Below are positions 39,081 through 48,147 of a stretch of 64,000 nucleotides of DNA, in pieces. The stretch spans positions 1 through 64,000 of the forward strand of contig NZ_JAGXCY010000012.1 in NCBI RefSeq assembly GCF_018310695.1, written 5' to 3'. Source of the DNA: Paenibacillus sp. Marseille-Q4541 (lineage in GTDB: Bacteria > Bacillota > Bacilli > Paenibacillales > Paenibacillaceae). Each line of letters begins with the position of its first letter. Positions within the stretch are counted from its first letter, which is position 1. Position numbers and translations under genes: made by a program. The notes under the pieces are model-generated. The model had not been told where the DNA came from and searched no databases. It saw only the letters and a program-made list of their open reading frames with translations.

Positions 39081-39126
39081 AGTAACTTGAATATCAATCT
39101 TATTTTATAACTAGATATATATACAT

Positions 39127-40122
39127 TTATAAACTACCCTGACCCTGATAACAAGTACGCTCATAGTATCCATTTGCAGCGGCTTCTTTAGCACTGCTAA
39201 ACCTTTCGACTGGAGTATAAGGAAACTCACATCCGCTTTTATAAAAATATTTTGAACCCGTTGATTCTTCTACTGCTCCGATCATTACATCCTTCTTGAC
39301 TAATCTCCCACTTCCAAAAGCGTAATTATTGTAGTATTCATCTCCAACCGGAATTCCCTGAATGAAAGCCATAACTCCCACGTCATCGATGGTGTTGTAC
39401 CATTCTTCTTGTGAAATGATAGGGAGTGTAAACTGATATACACTTCCATTCCTTAATGTATGATCGTTATGACTTTGAATTGCATAAGAAAGATTGTCCT
39501 CAATTGTACTTACAATGGTCTGTCTTCTTACATGTTCAAATGTATCCGCATCTTGCAGTAACGGTACGGATGCCATCGATTGCATCTCATCTCGATATCC
39601 TTCCAACCACTGACCAGCATTATTGACATATACATATACATAATCATCAAGAGTGAATCGAAAAATATTACCATCGTCGTCCTCATACACATACAATTTC
39701 TTTTCAGTCCATGAATGTTTTTCTGCTTCGTTTCCTTCTGTATCCGTATAGGTTGCTGAACGATAGAGATAGAACCCATCATAATCGATAACCGCAAGAG
39801 CAGGGAGATAATTTAGGAATGTACGCTGTGCCGGAAGATCATCCATTATTCCAAAGTTAATAGAAATGGTCTGCATAAATGTATTCAGTATGAGATCCTT
39901 ATCAACCCTAAGAGACTTTACTGAATCATAACTGGCTTCAAGAGATGGATTTTCATTCTGATGCATCATTCGACTAGCATCTTGTACCGCGGTCTGAATA
40001 GATTGGTTATATTTTTGTTCTAATCTCGTTACCACAAGATCATCAGATCCATGTAGAGAATACACCCAAAACATAGGAAACATGATAAGCACAAAAAGGA
40101 CTGCATAATCAGTAATCCTCAT
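39127..40122 (-). CDS. Membrane-anchored exported protein of the Tad-like locus, function unknown
   Basis: A 331-residue protein with one N-terminal membrane segment (about 5-27) and a large external part with Tyr/Asp-rich stretches. It is the last gene of the leftward Tad-like run. The ATG at 40122 is preferred; the longer frame lies mostly inside the preceding gene. The ATG overlaps that gene by 14 bases and follows GGGGG. Two cysteines near the C-terminus (SGCEFPYT and ERTCYQ) could pair. I do not recognise a family; a pseudopilin-like role is a guess from position. Confidence 0.6.
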   Translation of the reverse strand: MRITDYAVLFVLIMFPMFWVYSLHGSDDLVVTRLEQKYNQSIQTAVQDASRMMHQNENPSLEASYDSVKSLRVDKDLILNTFMQTISINFGIMDDLPAQRTFLNYLPALAVIDYDGFYLYRSATYTDTEGNEAEKHSWTEKKLYVYEDDDGNIFRFTLDDYVYVYVNNAGQWLEGYRDEMQSMASVPLLQDADTFEHVRRQTIVSTIEDNLSYAIQSHNDHTLRNGSVYQFTLPIISQEEWYNTIDDVGVMAFIQGIPVGDEYYNNYAFGSGRLVKKDVMIGAVEESTGSKYFYKSGCEFPYTPVERFSSAKEAAANGYYERTCYQGQGSL

Positions 40123-40660
40123 TGAGTACCATTCCCCCGTAACTTGCTGCCACTTTGCTCGCCGATTCTGCTCCAAAATGTAACCATTCTTGAAAAATGA
40201 CCGCTGGCGTGCGGTTTGTATTCTGAACAGCTACACGGAATGAATCACCACTTGTCAAAATATATCTCCGGCTCGAATCATGAACAGGAAGTTCGTTGTC
40301 AGGATATAACACAGGCATAATCTGCTCATTATAATAACCATCCATCACCACATCAAACTTACCTGTAAATTCAGTCTGATTCGAGGGGTCAGTGTACTCC
40401 GGTACGTATTTTTTATGAAGATGCTCTAATTCTATGTTATATGTATTCCCGGTTAAGGATAATTCACGGTGAAACTCATCATACATCGTAGGAGTGAGAT
40501 AACCTTTTGTTCTTACCGCGTCGACAAAGCGAGTAACGGTATTATATACAGTAAGTTGAGATAGCTCATCCTGCCTGCTTGCGGCCTCTGCTGCAGGATA
40601 AATATACAATAGGAGCACAGCAAGAAGAGCTGCGACCATTTTTGAAATACTGTCTGTCAA
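40109..40660 (-). CDS. Exported protein of the Tad-like locus, function unknown
   Basis: A 183-residue protein with an N-terminal hydrophobic segment (about 9-27, ending AEA, possible signal peptidase site). TTG start overlapping the previous stop by four bases (TTGA). No known motif. Its place after the pilin-like gene and the overlaps point to a component of the same apparatus, perhaps a minor pilin. Confidence 0.55.
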   Translation of the reverse strand: MTDSISKMVAALLAVLLLYIYPAAEAASRQDELSQLTVYNTVTRFVDAVRTKGYLTPTMYDEFHRELSLTGNTYNIELEHLHKKYVPEYTDPSNQTEFTGKFDVVMDGYYNEQIMPVLYPDNELPVHDSSRRYILTSGDSFRVAVQNTNRTPAVIFQEWLHFGAESASKVAASYGGMVLNEDY

Positions 40661-41061
40661 GGAGAGTTAGACTCCTTCCAAAAAGAAATTTGTTGAAGGG
40701 ATCCTGCTGGACCCCTCTCATATTTAATAACATAACTAAAGTTAGGATCTATAGTTGCATCCTCTACATCAAGACCATCAATCTTAATACTATGAGATTC
40801 ATCATTGTTTCTGTCCTCTTTATTCTGCGAAGCATAGACAGAAGCATAGACATAAGCATGTACATATGACCCGCTAACAACATCCGTATCAGGTGATTCA
40901 TACGTCATTTGAATTCTTCCATCCTCAGCTGCGTGAAACAACCGTCTTTCATCCGAAGCATTATCCATACTGGATAATAAAGAGATGGCAAATATACAGG
41001 CAGCAATCCAAAGGCTAACTACCGCACTAAAAAAGAGAATATCGCGAGTATTTTCTCCCAG
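40657..41061 (-). CDS. Small membrane protein of the Tad-like locus
   Basis: About 134 residues with one membrane segment (residues 8-30) and an external part. The ribosome site AAAGGAGG touches the GTG of the longest frame, which is too close; a CTG three codons later (41061) sits 8 bases away and may be the real start. No family recognised. The stop overlaps the next start. Confidence 0.5.
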   Translation of the reverse strand: MGENTRDILFFSAVVSLWIAACIFAISLLSSMDNASDERRLFHAAEDGRIQMTYESPDTDVVSGSYVHAYVYASVYASQNKEDRNNDESHSIKIDGLDVEDATIDPNFSYVIKYERGPAGSLQQISFWKESNSP

Positions 41062-41080
41062 CTTGCACACCTCCTTTTAA

Positions 41081-41563
41081 CTAGGATTGAGTAAATAATA
41101 AACCACGCACCACATTAGAGCTGTCTTTAACTACCGTTGCTTTAAATCTACCGCTCGGATTCACATATTCACTTTTACGCTCATTTAAAGTGTTTTCAAC
41201 AATACCTAAAGTCGCACCTTCAGGAGCAACCACTTCACCATAAGTAGGTGATTCTGTTGTTACGTTAAGAGGATATCCATACCATTGTCCTGCTGCATTT
41301 TTACCTGTTTTAATAAAAATACCGAATTGATCTTTACCCTTGAATTTACGAAGTGCGTTGGTAACCTGAGATCCGCTAATTGTTGTTCCGTCATAGACGG
41401 TAAAAGATGTTTGCGATAACTCCGTCTGAATGTCTGCAAAATTATTTTGAGCCGTCTTCGTTGCTTCTTGAGCTGAAATGAATAAAATCACGACGATCGT
41501 TATTAAGGCAATGGTAAGAAAAATACCAGCGGCTACTTTTAGTGCTGAAGATGCGTTGTTCAT
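41081..41563 (-). CDS. Pilin-like membrane protein of the Tad-like locus
   Basis: 160 residues: a short basic start, one hydrophobic helix at about 8-30 and an external domain. This is the layout of a pilin or pseudopilin, but the classical Flp signal (Gly followed by four residues and Glu-Tyr) is missing. The ATG follows GGAGGT. It comes right after the TadB-TadC fusion. It could be the major subunit; no homology was recognised. Confidence 0.5.
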   Translation of the reverse strand: MNNASSALKVAAGIFLTIALITIVVILFISAQEATKTAQNNFADIQTELSQTSFTVYDGTTISGSQVTNALRKFKGKDQFGIFIKTGKNAAGQWYGYPLNVTTESPTYGEVVAPEGATLGIVENTLNERKSEYVNPSGRFKATVVKDSSNVVRGLLFTQS

Positions 41564-41588
41564 CTTTTAAATACCTCCACGATATATT

Positions 41589-43658
41589 TTATATTTTTTG
41601 AATTTGTTCGTAATAAACATTCATTTGCATAAAGCTCACCACAACTAAAGGAAGAACAAGATATAGAAAGATCAGAGCATACATCGGTGTAAACCCAATA
41701 ATGCGGCCCCATTCTGCTTTGGTTTCGATCATCTTGGCGTATTCCTGTCTCCTCTGTTCAAAGTAAAAGGACATTTGATGATCAAGATCGTCAAATGCTT
41801 CTTTAATTGTGATCGTTCCAAGTGCCAATATGAGTTTGTCAGCAACTCTCTGAAACTCCGGCAAAGTAATTTCTTGTTTTAACTGTTCCAGAGCTAGTTC
41901 AGGACCATGTTCAAAGTGTAGAAGACATTTTTGTATTGGCATCTTGAAAATAACCGCGAAACGATTCAGCCATTCCAGTATCTCTTCTACCGACATCCGA
42001 TCCATATCTCGAAGAATAGAAATAACGGTTTGATATTGATATACTTCATGTCGCATATCCATCCTGCGGACCCGCCGGTCGATATGTAGGAGCCATATTG
42101 GCAAATGATATCCTATATAAGCTATAAGCAGACAAATAAGCAGTTCCCACCAGTGAAATACTTCTTTGTTCCAAGCATCTAGCTTCTCCGTTATTCGGGT
42201 GATGGAGGCAGTCATCTCTTCAGGTACCATCTTTTTTTCAGCATGTGTGCGTAAGGAGTTTTCAATCTGCTCGTAAGTACTGCTTGCTTTCATATGTAAA
42301 TCTTCCATTACTTTTTGATCGAGATGTATCCACCAATTAGAAGCATCTTTCTCGGCAGGAGGTAACTCGCCAAATACGCTCCATTTAACGACAGGCTGAT
42401 TTAAAATATGATTTTTTTCAATACTATGCAAGACGAATGCGCTACTCATGGCAAAAAGAAAACATGAGGTAAACCAAACAATTCTTCTGACTTCAAACCA
42501 CTCTAGTTTAAGGTGCGTATTGGTTTCACGAAGCAGTTGAACTAGAGTGGCATAGGATCTAGTCCCTGACCTAGGACCAAATGCAGATACCAGAATACGC
42601 ATCCATTTCCATTGGTACAATCTTTTTTCCCATATTCGCTTACGATCCTCTGCCCGATAAGTCGTCTCTTGTGTCCGCTGTAACTGCTGCAGCAATGTAT
42701 AACAGCCGATGATAATGATATATATGGACAACAAAACGATAAATCCAAGCTTGCTTTCATAAAATTCATTCATAGTAGGAAAACTATTTCTCGCCCATTC
42801 TTCAATTGGTTTTGTAAAAAAGACGGGTGCAAGACTAATGATATTAAGACCTTTTAAAAGGTAATCGAGTTTGGCAAGCCGCAAAATTTCCAGGTGTATC
42901 TCCTGAGTCAGACTACCTATCCCCTTAAGATAGATCGAATCCTGCCTCGCATCCTGATCTCCAAACTCCATCACCATATAGGAAATCCCTGCAAAAGCTT
43001 TAAGGAATCGGTTAGGTGCGGTTTCATAATAACGTTCTAATGCTTCATCCGGATGGACTGACGTAAGAGCAGCATAAATGTGCATCGAATGCCTTGCAGC
43101 TTCTCCATGAGACACTTCAGCTGCTTCATAAAGTGCTTCCTCAACCATACCGTGCTGATGATATCTATGCCTCACTTCAGCAAATAGTTCTACCATTTCT
43201 GACAAAAGTTTGCGCTCTTGCCTTGCAACCGACATATCAAGAAATAGACTATTTACAACGATTCCCACTAGGATCGATAACATCAGAAAGCTGATGCCAG
43301 GCTGAATAGACATTAGAATTACGCCCGAAGTAAAGAAACAAGTCCATATGATGAAAGTCAGCTTCATCGTTTCTATTCGAAGCAAGTATTCGCTCATCCC
43401 ATATTGGTAACTTAACTTTTTACGAACGAGTAAAATGTAATGAGATACACCAGGGATTTTGATTCCAAAAGAATAAGCTTGGACTAGGTATGTCTTCAGT
43501 ACCGCTCTCATACTTTTTGTTTTTCTTAACCGCTGTTGGTTACTCATACTAAGAGAATAATTTTGTTTACGATTAGACATTTGTATAACTACATAAATCA
43601 CAATGAGTCCTAGAATGGATGCAGCAAGCGTCAGTAGCAGCCCTTCCTTAAGAGACAT
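41589..43658 (-). CDS. TadB-TadC type inner-membrane fusion (type II secretion F-like)
   Basis: A 689-residue membrane protein that seems to join two platform proteins usually encoded separately. The first half has membrane helices near 5-25, 100-150 and 300 and a cytosolic helical part; the second half has helices near 390-410 and 510-530, another T2SSF-like cytosolic part (ETKAEWGRIIGFTP near the end) and a final helix pair. I take the ATG at 43658, 6-7 bases after GGGGGA, rather than a GTG at 43664. It overlaps the CpaF-like gene by 11 bases. Confidence 0.75.
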   Translation of the reverse strand: MSLKEGLLLTLAASILGLIVIYVVIQMSNRKQNYSLSMSNQQRLRKTKSMRAVLKTYLVQAYSFGIKIPGVSHYILLVRKKLSYQYGMSEYLLRIETMKLTFIIWTCFFTSGVILMSIQPGISFLMLSILVGIVVNSLFLDMSVARQERKLLSEMVELFAEVRHRYHQHGMVEEALYEAAEVSHGEAARHSMHIYAALTSVHPDEALERYYETAPNRFLKAFAGISYMVMEFGDQDARQDSIYLKGIGSLTQEIHLEILRLAKLDYLLKGLNIISLAPVFFTKPIEEWARNSFPTMNEFYESKLGFIVLLSIYIIIIGCYTLLQQLQRTQETTYRAEDRKRIWEKRLYQWKWMRILVSAFGPRSGTRSYATLVQLLRETNTHLKLEWFEVRRIVWFTSCFLFAMSSAFVLHSIEKNHILNQPVVKWSVFGELPPAEKDASNWWIHLDQKVMEDLHMKASSTYEQIENSLRTHAEKKMVPEEMTASITRITEKLDAWNKEVFHWWELLICLLIAYIGYHLPIWLLHIDRRVRRMDMRHEVYQYQTVISILRDMDRMSVEEILEWLNRFAVIFKMPIQKCLLHFEHGPELALEQLKQEITLPEFQRVADKLILALGTITIKEAFDDLDHQMSFYFEQRRQEYAKMIETKAEWGRIIGFTPMYALIFLYLVLPLVVVSFMQMNVYYEQIQKI

Positions 43659-45459
43659 GCTCACTCCCCCAATACGACACTACATATTGTTCAAACTTTG
43701 ATGCATCCTCTTTACTCATCTGAGAGATCATTTCCCTTTGATTCATAGGAGATATAGGTGCTGCCCAGCAGTACATACCCGAACGAAATTCTATTATATT
43801 CCGATAAGTAAAAGCTTCTCCCCCTGAACGCGATGATTTTAAATCAGGTATGCACTCCGTGATTCGCTCAACATATCTTCGTCCATCAGCATCCTTTTTT
43901 AGATGGATATCAAAGTTGAGTACACTTGCAACCTGTTCCTCAGCTATATGCTCATGCCTGAACATCCCTACCTTAAGAAGTGAATTTCGCAAAGCAAAAA
44001 TCAAATCAGGAAACGTTTTGGCATGATGCGTAAATACCGTAAACAGGCTGGCCACCTGTGACATTTGAATCATCCAAGCAGCTACTTCATCGCTTGCTAC
44101 TTCTCCCAGTATGTTAACTGTTCCGTCCGTTTTCTTCTGTAGGTCCAGTCCTTGCTGACCTGAAATATGATCTGTCTCACGGAACGTCAAAATATTGCGT
44201 TTGCTGTAAAGTTTTCGTAAATGAAGCTCAAAAGCCATCTCTTGTACACGTAAGGTATGATATGGGTAAATATGCTCGATCATTGCCATCAGCAGTGTTG
44301 TTTTTCCTGAACCCTGGGCGCCAGTGACCGATGTGATCCGACAACCCTTCATAAGGTAACTAATAAGTTCAATTACCATTTCTGAATTCGTTCCTGTTAT
44401 CAGCTTCGGTAATGTCGCACTAGGCAAATCAAATTTCCGTACAAAAAACGCCCATGATTCAGAAAAAGGCGGCCTTACGACAACGACCCTTGAACCATCT
44501 TTCATTTCATTTACCTTGTAACCTTTAGATTCTGATAGTTGACCAGGGTGATTGTATTTGTATATATTCTGGCATACCCTTCTAAGCTCACGTTCAGAAC
44601 CAAAGGATAAAAACGATAAATGTATCGACTTCCCTTTATAAAAAATCCAAACACTTTCTGTATTGCGGTTTATTTCTGATTCCAACTCGTATTCCCCAAA
44701 ATCCTGATAACCTTGAAAAGAAACTTCCGGAATATGATTCATTTCGTGACCTAAGACACCACTTACACCCGCGCTTACACCATCAATCTGCTGATCCCTG
44801 ATATCATCAACGACCGAAAATCCTTTGTAATGCTGATAAACACGCTGCACTATAATATTGACCTTGTCCAAAAAAAGCAGTTCTCTGTATTCACACTCAA
44901 AAATATACTCAATATCCTCAGCAGAGATTGCGTAATATCCTCCAGAATCATGTTCAGCTACTTTTCTCAGTTCTGCCAGATCATAGGTATCAATAAGCTT
45001 CGATAATGCCTCACTGCCGAATTGCTGCTGGTAAATATAAAATATGATCTCGAACCTATCCTGAATATCTAATTGATCCAATCTATCAAATGGAATGGAT
45101 TCATTAATATTTTTTTCCGTCAGGCCATAGCTGTGGATTAGCAGATCCGTTATCAGTTTCTTCACATAATGTTTATCATTCAAACTACCCGAAATACATT
45201 CTTTCAGTGCCCTTCTCATCTCTGCTCTTTGATTTAATTTACGTATATACTCCTCTTCATGCAGCCCTACATCTGCTAGTTGACTATGGCTCAGCTCATG
45301 CAAAGCTTGTTTGACATATTCCGTCAAATGCTCGAGTGTAGCTTCTTCATTCCTCCCCTTTTGAGGTAGTGCAACGATCATCTTTTGATTGTTTTTAATT
45401 TTGATAAAAAGAACAACGATACAACAGACTGACAACATCATCAGAAGGAAAAGATTCAT
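43648..45459 (-). CDS. CpaF/TadA-type secretion ATPase with N-terminal membrane anchor
   Basis: A 603-residue motor ATPase for pilus assembly or secretion. Walker A is TGAQGSGKTT at about residue 375. The Walker B region reads VNILGEVASDE near 450, keeping the Gly-Glu but without the usual Arg-rich lead. A His box FTHHAK follows. Residues 1-20 form a hydrophobic segment, unusual for this cytosolic family. The N-terminal 300 residues are divergent. Start ATG after GGGGGGAG. Gene order with the MinD-like proteins before and TadBC after is that of tad loci. Confidence 0.82.
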   Translation of the reverse strand: MNLFLLMMLSVCCIVVLFIKIKNNQKMIVALPQKGRNEEATLEHLTEYVKQALHELSHSQLADVGLHEEEYIRKLNQRAEMRRALKECISGSLNDKHYVKKLITDLLIHSYGLTEKNINESIPFDRLDQLDIQDRFEIIFYIYQQQFGSEALSKLIDTYDLAELRKVAEHDSGGYYAISAEDIEYIFECEYRELLFLDKVNIIVQRVYQHYKGFSVVDDIRDQQIDGVSAGVSGVLGHEMNHIPEVSFQGYQDFGEYELESEINRNTESVWIFYKGKSIHLSFLSFGSERELRRVCQNIYKYNHPGQLSESKGYKVNEMKDGSRVVVVRPPFSESWAFFVRKFDLPSATLPKLITGTNSEMVIELISYLMKGCRITSVTGAQGSGKTTLLMAMIEHIYPYHTLRVQEMAFELHLRKLYSKRNILTFRETDHISGQQGLDLQKKTDGTVNILGEVASDEVAAWMIQMSQVASLFTVFTHHAKTFPDLIFALRNSLLKVGMFRHEHIAEEQVASVLNFDIHLKKDADGRRYVERITECIPDLKSSRSGGEAFTYRNIIEFRSGMYCWAAPISPMNQREMISQMSKEDASKFEQYVVSYWGSEHVS

Positions 45460-45477
45460 TGTGACTCCCCCCCAATT

Positions 45478-46314
45478 TTAAGCTCCTCTTTCAAGCTGTT
45501 TCAAAATACTCCGTAAACCGGCACTTTCCATAATGATTTTGGAAAGTTCACGGATACTGGTAGCGTGCTCCCCCATCTCCCCATTTTTCTTATCCAGATT
45601 CATCGTCTGGTGAACGTAAGCACCGGTCTCTCTTCGATTCCATGCTTCTCTATACGGAGTACAGTAAGGAATCGGGACAATCGGATCTTTATAGCCAAAA
45701 CGACGTTTTATATTACCAGGGGTACAATTAGATTCTCTGTCATATAAGCCGAGCGTAATAATAACCTTTTTCTGTTCGAAATCTTGCTTCCATTTTGCAT
45801 CACGGAAAAAGTGTTCCAGTTCTCTCATATTCTGATTCAAGTTCACTACCATAACATCGCTATCTTTCACTATTTCTCGCTCCATTCTTTTACCATTTCC
45901 TGCATCTAGCAACACCAAATCATACGCCTCATTTGCGAGTTTAGATATTGATGAAACATGATGCCCATTGAAGAGGCTCTCTTCTAATACAGTCTGTTTA
46001 TATCTTCCTGGGAGTAAATCCAGCTGGTTTTTGAGAAGTGGAGTTGTGCAATCTCTAAACTTCTCCTTGGTAAGACTACCGCTCGAATACAATCGATACA
46101 TTGCGTCCCATCCGGTTGTTGATAAATTATTCATAAAAAAATCGGCATTCGGTTCACGAATAGGCAATCCTGCTTCCAAACTATCCCCTGCGTAATCCAC
46201 GTGCATTGCAAGCACCCGCAAACGCTGAGTTAATCCAATCATAAAAGCAACCGAAATTAAGTTTGATGTGGTGCCACTTCGCTGAAAAGGGCTCCAAAAA
46301 GTAACGTTACTCAT
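45478..46314 (-). CDS. MinD/CpaE-like protein with degenerate Walker A
   Basis: 278 residues, MinD-like fold: WSPFQRSGTTSNLISVAFMIG replaces the KGGVGKTT Walker A, with Arg-Ser-Gly-Thr-Thr and no signature lysine. The middle reads AYDLVLLDAGNGKRME, matching the switch II region of MinD/CpaE. In canonical Tad systems CpaE recruits the machine to the pole. The ATG at 46314 overlaps the preceding stop (ATGA) and follows AAGGAAGAG. Confidence 0.75.
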   Translation of the reverse strand: MSNVTFWSPFQRSGTTSNLISVAFMIGLTQRLRVLAMHVDYAGDSLEAGLPIREPNADFFMNNLSTTGWDAMYRLYSSGSLTKEKFRDCTTPLLKNQLDLLPGRYKQTVLEESLFNGHHVSSISKLANEAYDLVLLDAGNGKRMEREIVKDSDVMVVNLNQNMRELEHFFRDAKWKQDFEQKKVIITLGLYDRESNCTPGNIKRRFGYKDPIVPIPYCTPYREAWNRRETGAYVHQTMNLDKKNGEMGEHATSIRELSKIIMESAGLRSILKQLERGA

Positions 46315-47021
46315 GCTCTCTTCCTTTCTGTAAGGGATAAAGCTTTCCTTGATTCCACACTCGTCCATCCCGTGAGCAGTTCAAGTAATAGCGCCAGTGA
46401 CTTCTTATATTGCCTAGATAAAGGTTTAACATGGAGTCTTTTAATATGTTCGTTTTCAAGCTGTAGTGCGGTATCGATCTCATCCCAATATATTGATACC
46501 GGAGTTCCGTGGAATTGGATCGGACTGTCGCTATAATAATCCCAAGCGTACTGATCTATTTTCGTATCAATGATCTGCGTCCATAGTCTGTAGAAACTAG
46601 GCAACTCTTCCACTTGTAAACTCTCTTGAAGCTTGTAAATCCAAGTCTTACCCCTCTCAAGGTCCTGTCGACTGTATGTAGTTACCCATACTCTTGCTGA
46701 TGCAGACATCCACTCTTCTTTTGTTAGAAATCCGGTTTTCTCTACATCACAAATGATAAAATCGTAATGGGATATTTCTTCACCGGTTCCAGAAAGGTAA
46801 TCCGAAATCTGCTTAATATTCGTAAATCCACATGCTACATCAAATCCTTCAAATTCCGTTATCCATTGCGGTAAATAAATCGCATCAATACTATATCGAT
46901 ACCGCTCATATTCTGTTGCATCTACAAGAAGTACCTTAAATCCCGTGTTTGCGAGTATCTTGCTAATATATAAAGTAACGTCTGATTTGGTTGCCAGGCC
47001 TGCAAATATCCAGGTTTTCAT
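46311..47021 (-). CDS. Second MinD-like protein, degenerate
   Basis: 236 residues. It starts WIFAGLATKSDVTLYISKIL, where the P-loop is eroded (only ...KSD remains), and continues FKVLLVDATEYERY and YDFIICDVEKTGF, which align with the switch I and II strands of MinD/CpaE. Probably not an ATPase in the normal way. Start ATG after GGGGAGGA. Translationally coupled to the next MinD-like gene, so the two products may form a heterodimer (inference). Confidence 0.65.
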   Translation of the reverse strand: MKTWIFAGLATKSDVTLYISKILANTGFKVLLVDATEYERYRYSIDAIYLPQWITEFEGFDVACGFTNIKQISDYLSGTGEEISHYDFIICDVEKTGFLTKEEWMSASARVWVTTYSRQDLERGKTWIYKLQESLQVEELPSFYRLWTQIIDTKIDQYAWDYYSDSPIQFHGTPVSIYWDEIDTALQLENEHIKRLHVKPLSRQYKKSLALLLELLTGWTSVESRKALSLTERKRA

Positions 47022-47043
47022 ACGTTTATTGTCCTCCCCTCAC

Positions 47044-48102
47044 TTAAGGATTTGACGTTACTGACTGAGATAAAATTTGGTTCTGTTCTGCTAGAGATCC
47101 ATCACCCTGATTTGTTTGAATGCCTTCAGCTCCGGTTTGTTTCCATATCTCGGTTCCGCTCTCTTTCTCAGCTTCTTCTGATCCTACGGGCGAAGAATTC
47201 AGATCGGAGTTCCATGTACCTCCAGACGAACCGAGTCCATTTGATCTTGAAGTCAGCAAATCTTGTTCAATCGATTCTGAGACAACACTTGTCTGTGATG
47301 AGGCAAGAGCATTCTCCAGTGTTCCTCTTAAATGCTTTGCTAGTGCCTGTTCCGCATGTTCCACAATATTGGGATTCACTTCAATTAATTGAAGTACTTT
47401 CTCATTGGCAGGATAGGTTGGAATAGCACTCTCTTGGAACTCAGGCTCCACATAACTAAGTGAATAAAGGGATGCTTTGTGAAGATAGGCATCTACCATC
47501 GCACTCGACAAGGTCAGTATTTCTTCCTCCGTTAACGTCATCCACATCGTAGGACCATTTAGTTTTTCTACTTTTTTCTTCGATAAAACAATATAATCTT
47601 GGCCTGTTGGGAACTGAATACGAACATCGATCATTTCCCCTGGAGATAAAATAGTTGGAAGTTTAATTACGGAAATTTCTCGATTTCTAAGATCAGCTGG
47701 AGTCGGCTCTTCCTGATACAACATTGCTTCCGTAATCGCTGTTCCCGATTTCAATTCAATCTTTGCTATGGTCCCTCTGATCTCCTCAAGATTGTCAATG
47801 AGGTTAACAGGTGACTGATTCGAAGCAAACTGTATGGCTTTCACATCTGAATCCTGTATTAATGTCCCTGCTTCCAAATCTCGAGCGGCAATATAACCTG
47901 TCTTGCTATCCTTCTGTTCACTTTTCAGCTGCTGTGTGAGCTCTTCTAACCTAGCCTCATACTTCGCTTCTTGCTTACTCTTCTTCACATTGTCGGCATA
48001 AAAGTCATAGAACAAATAACTTCCTAACAAAAGACTTGCCACACCTGCACCTGCAAGGCCTGCATAGATCATTTTTTTGCTCTGTCGTCTAAGTTTTGAC
48101 AC
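47044..48102 (-). CDS. CpaB/RcpC-like SAF domain protein
   Basis: 352 residues. N-terminal membrane anchor (about 11-34), coiled coil (about 37-62), then a SAF domain (YIAARDLEAGTLIQDSDVKAIQF at about 69-92), PGEMIDVRIQFPTGQDYIVL, and a Ser/Gly/Gln-rich disordered tail of about 80 residues. CpaB proteins guide pilus assembly outside the membrane. GTG start after AAGGAG. It follows the kinase gene by 45 bases. Confidence 0.75.
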   Translation of the reverse strand: MSKLRRQSKKMIYAGLAGAGVASLLLGSYLFYDFYADNVKKSKQEAKYEARLEELTQQLKSEQKDSKTGYIAARDLEAGTLIQDSDVKAIQFASNQSPVNLIDNLEEIRGTIAKIELKSGTAITEAMLYQEEPTPADLRNREISVIKLPTILSPGEMIDVRIQFPTGQDYIVLSKKKVEKLNGPTMWMTLTEEEILTLSSAMVDAYLHKASLYSLSYVEPEFQESAIPTYPANEKVLQLIEVNPNIVEHAEQALAKHLRGTLENALASSQTSVVSESIEQDLLTSRSNGLGSSGGTWNSDLNSSPVGSEEAEKESGTEIWKQTGAEGIQTNQGDGSLAEQNQILSQSVTSNP

Positions 48103-48147
48103 TAGTGAACTCCTTTTCTAGAACTCGTACTCTGTACTTCCGTATAA

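Larger units (their letters stand above)
38708..39126. other. Non-coding spacer between the ABC-F gene and the pilus locus
   Basis: No complete gene with a ribosome site. It holds a plus-strand promoter (38816-38845), an IS200/IS605-like end hairpin (38860-38886), and a short open frame of membrane-protein type on the minus strand (38958-39080) that lacks a good start. Confidence 0.6.
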
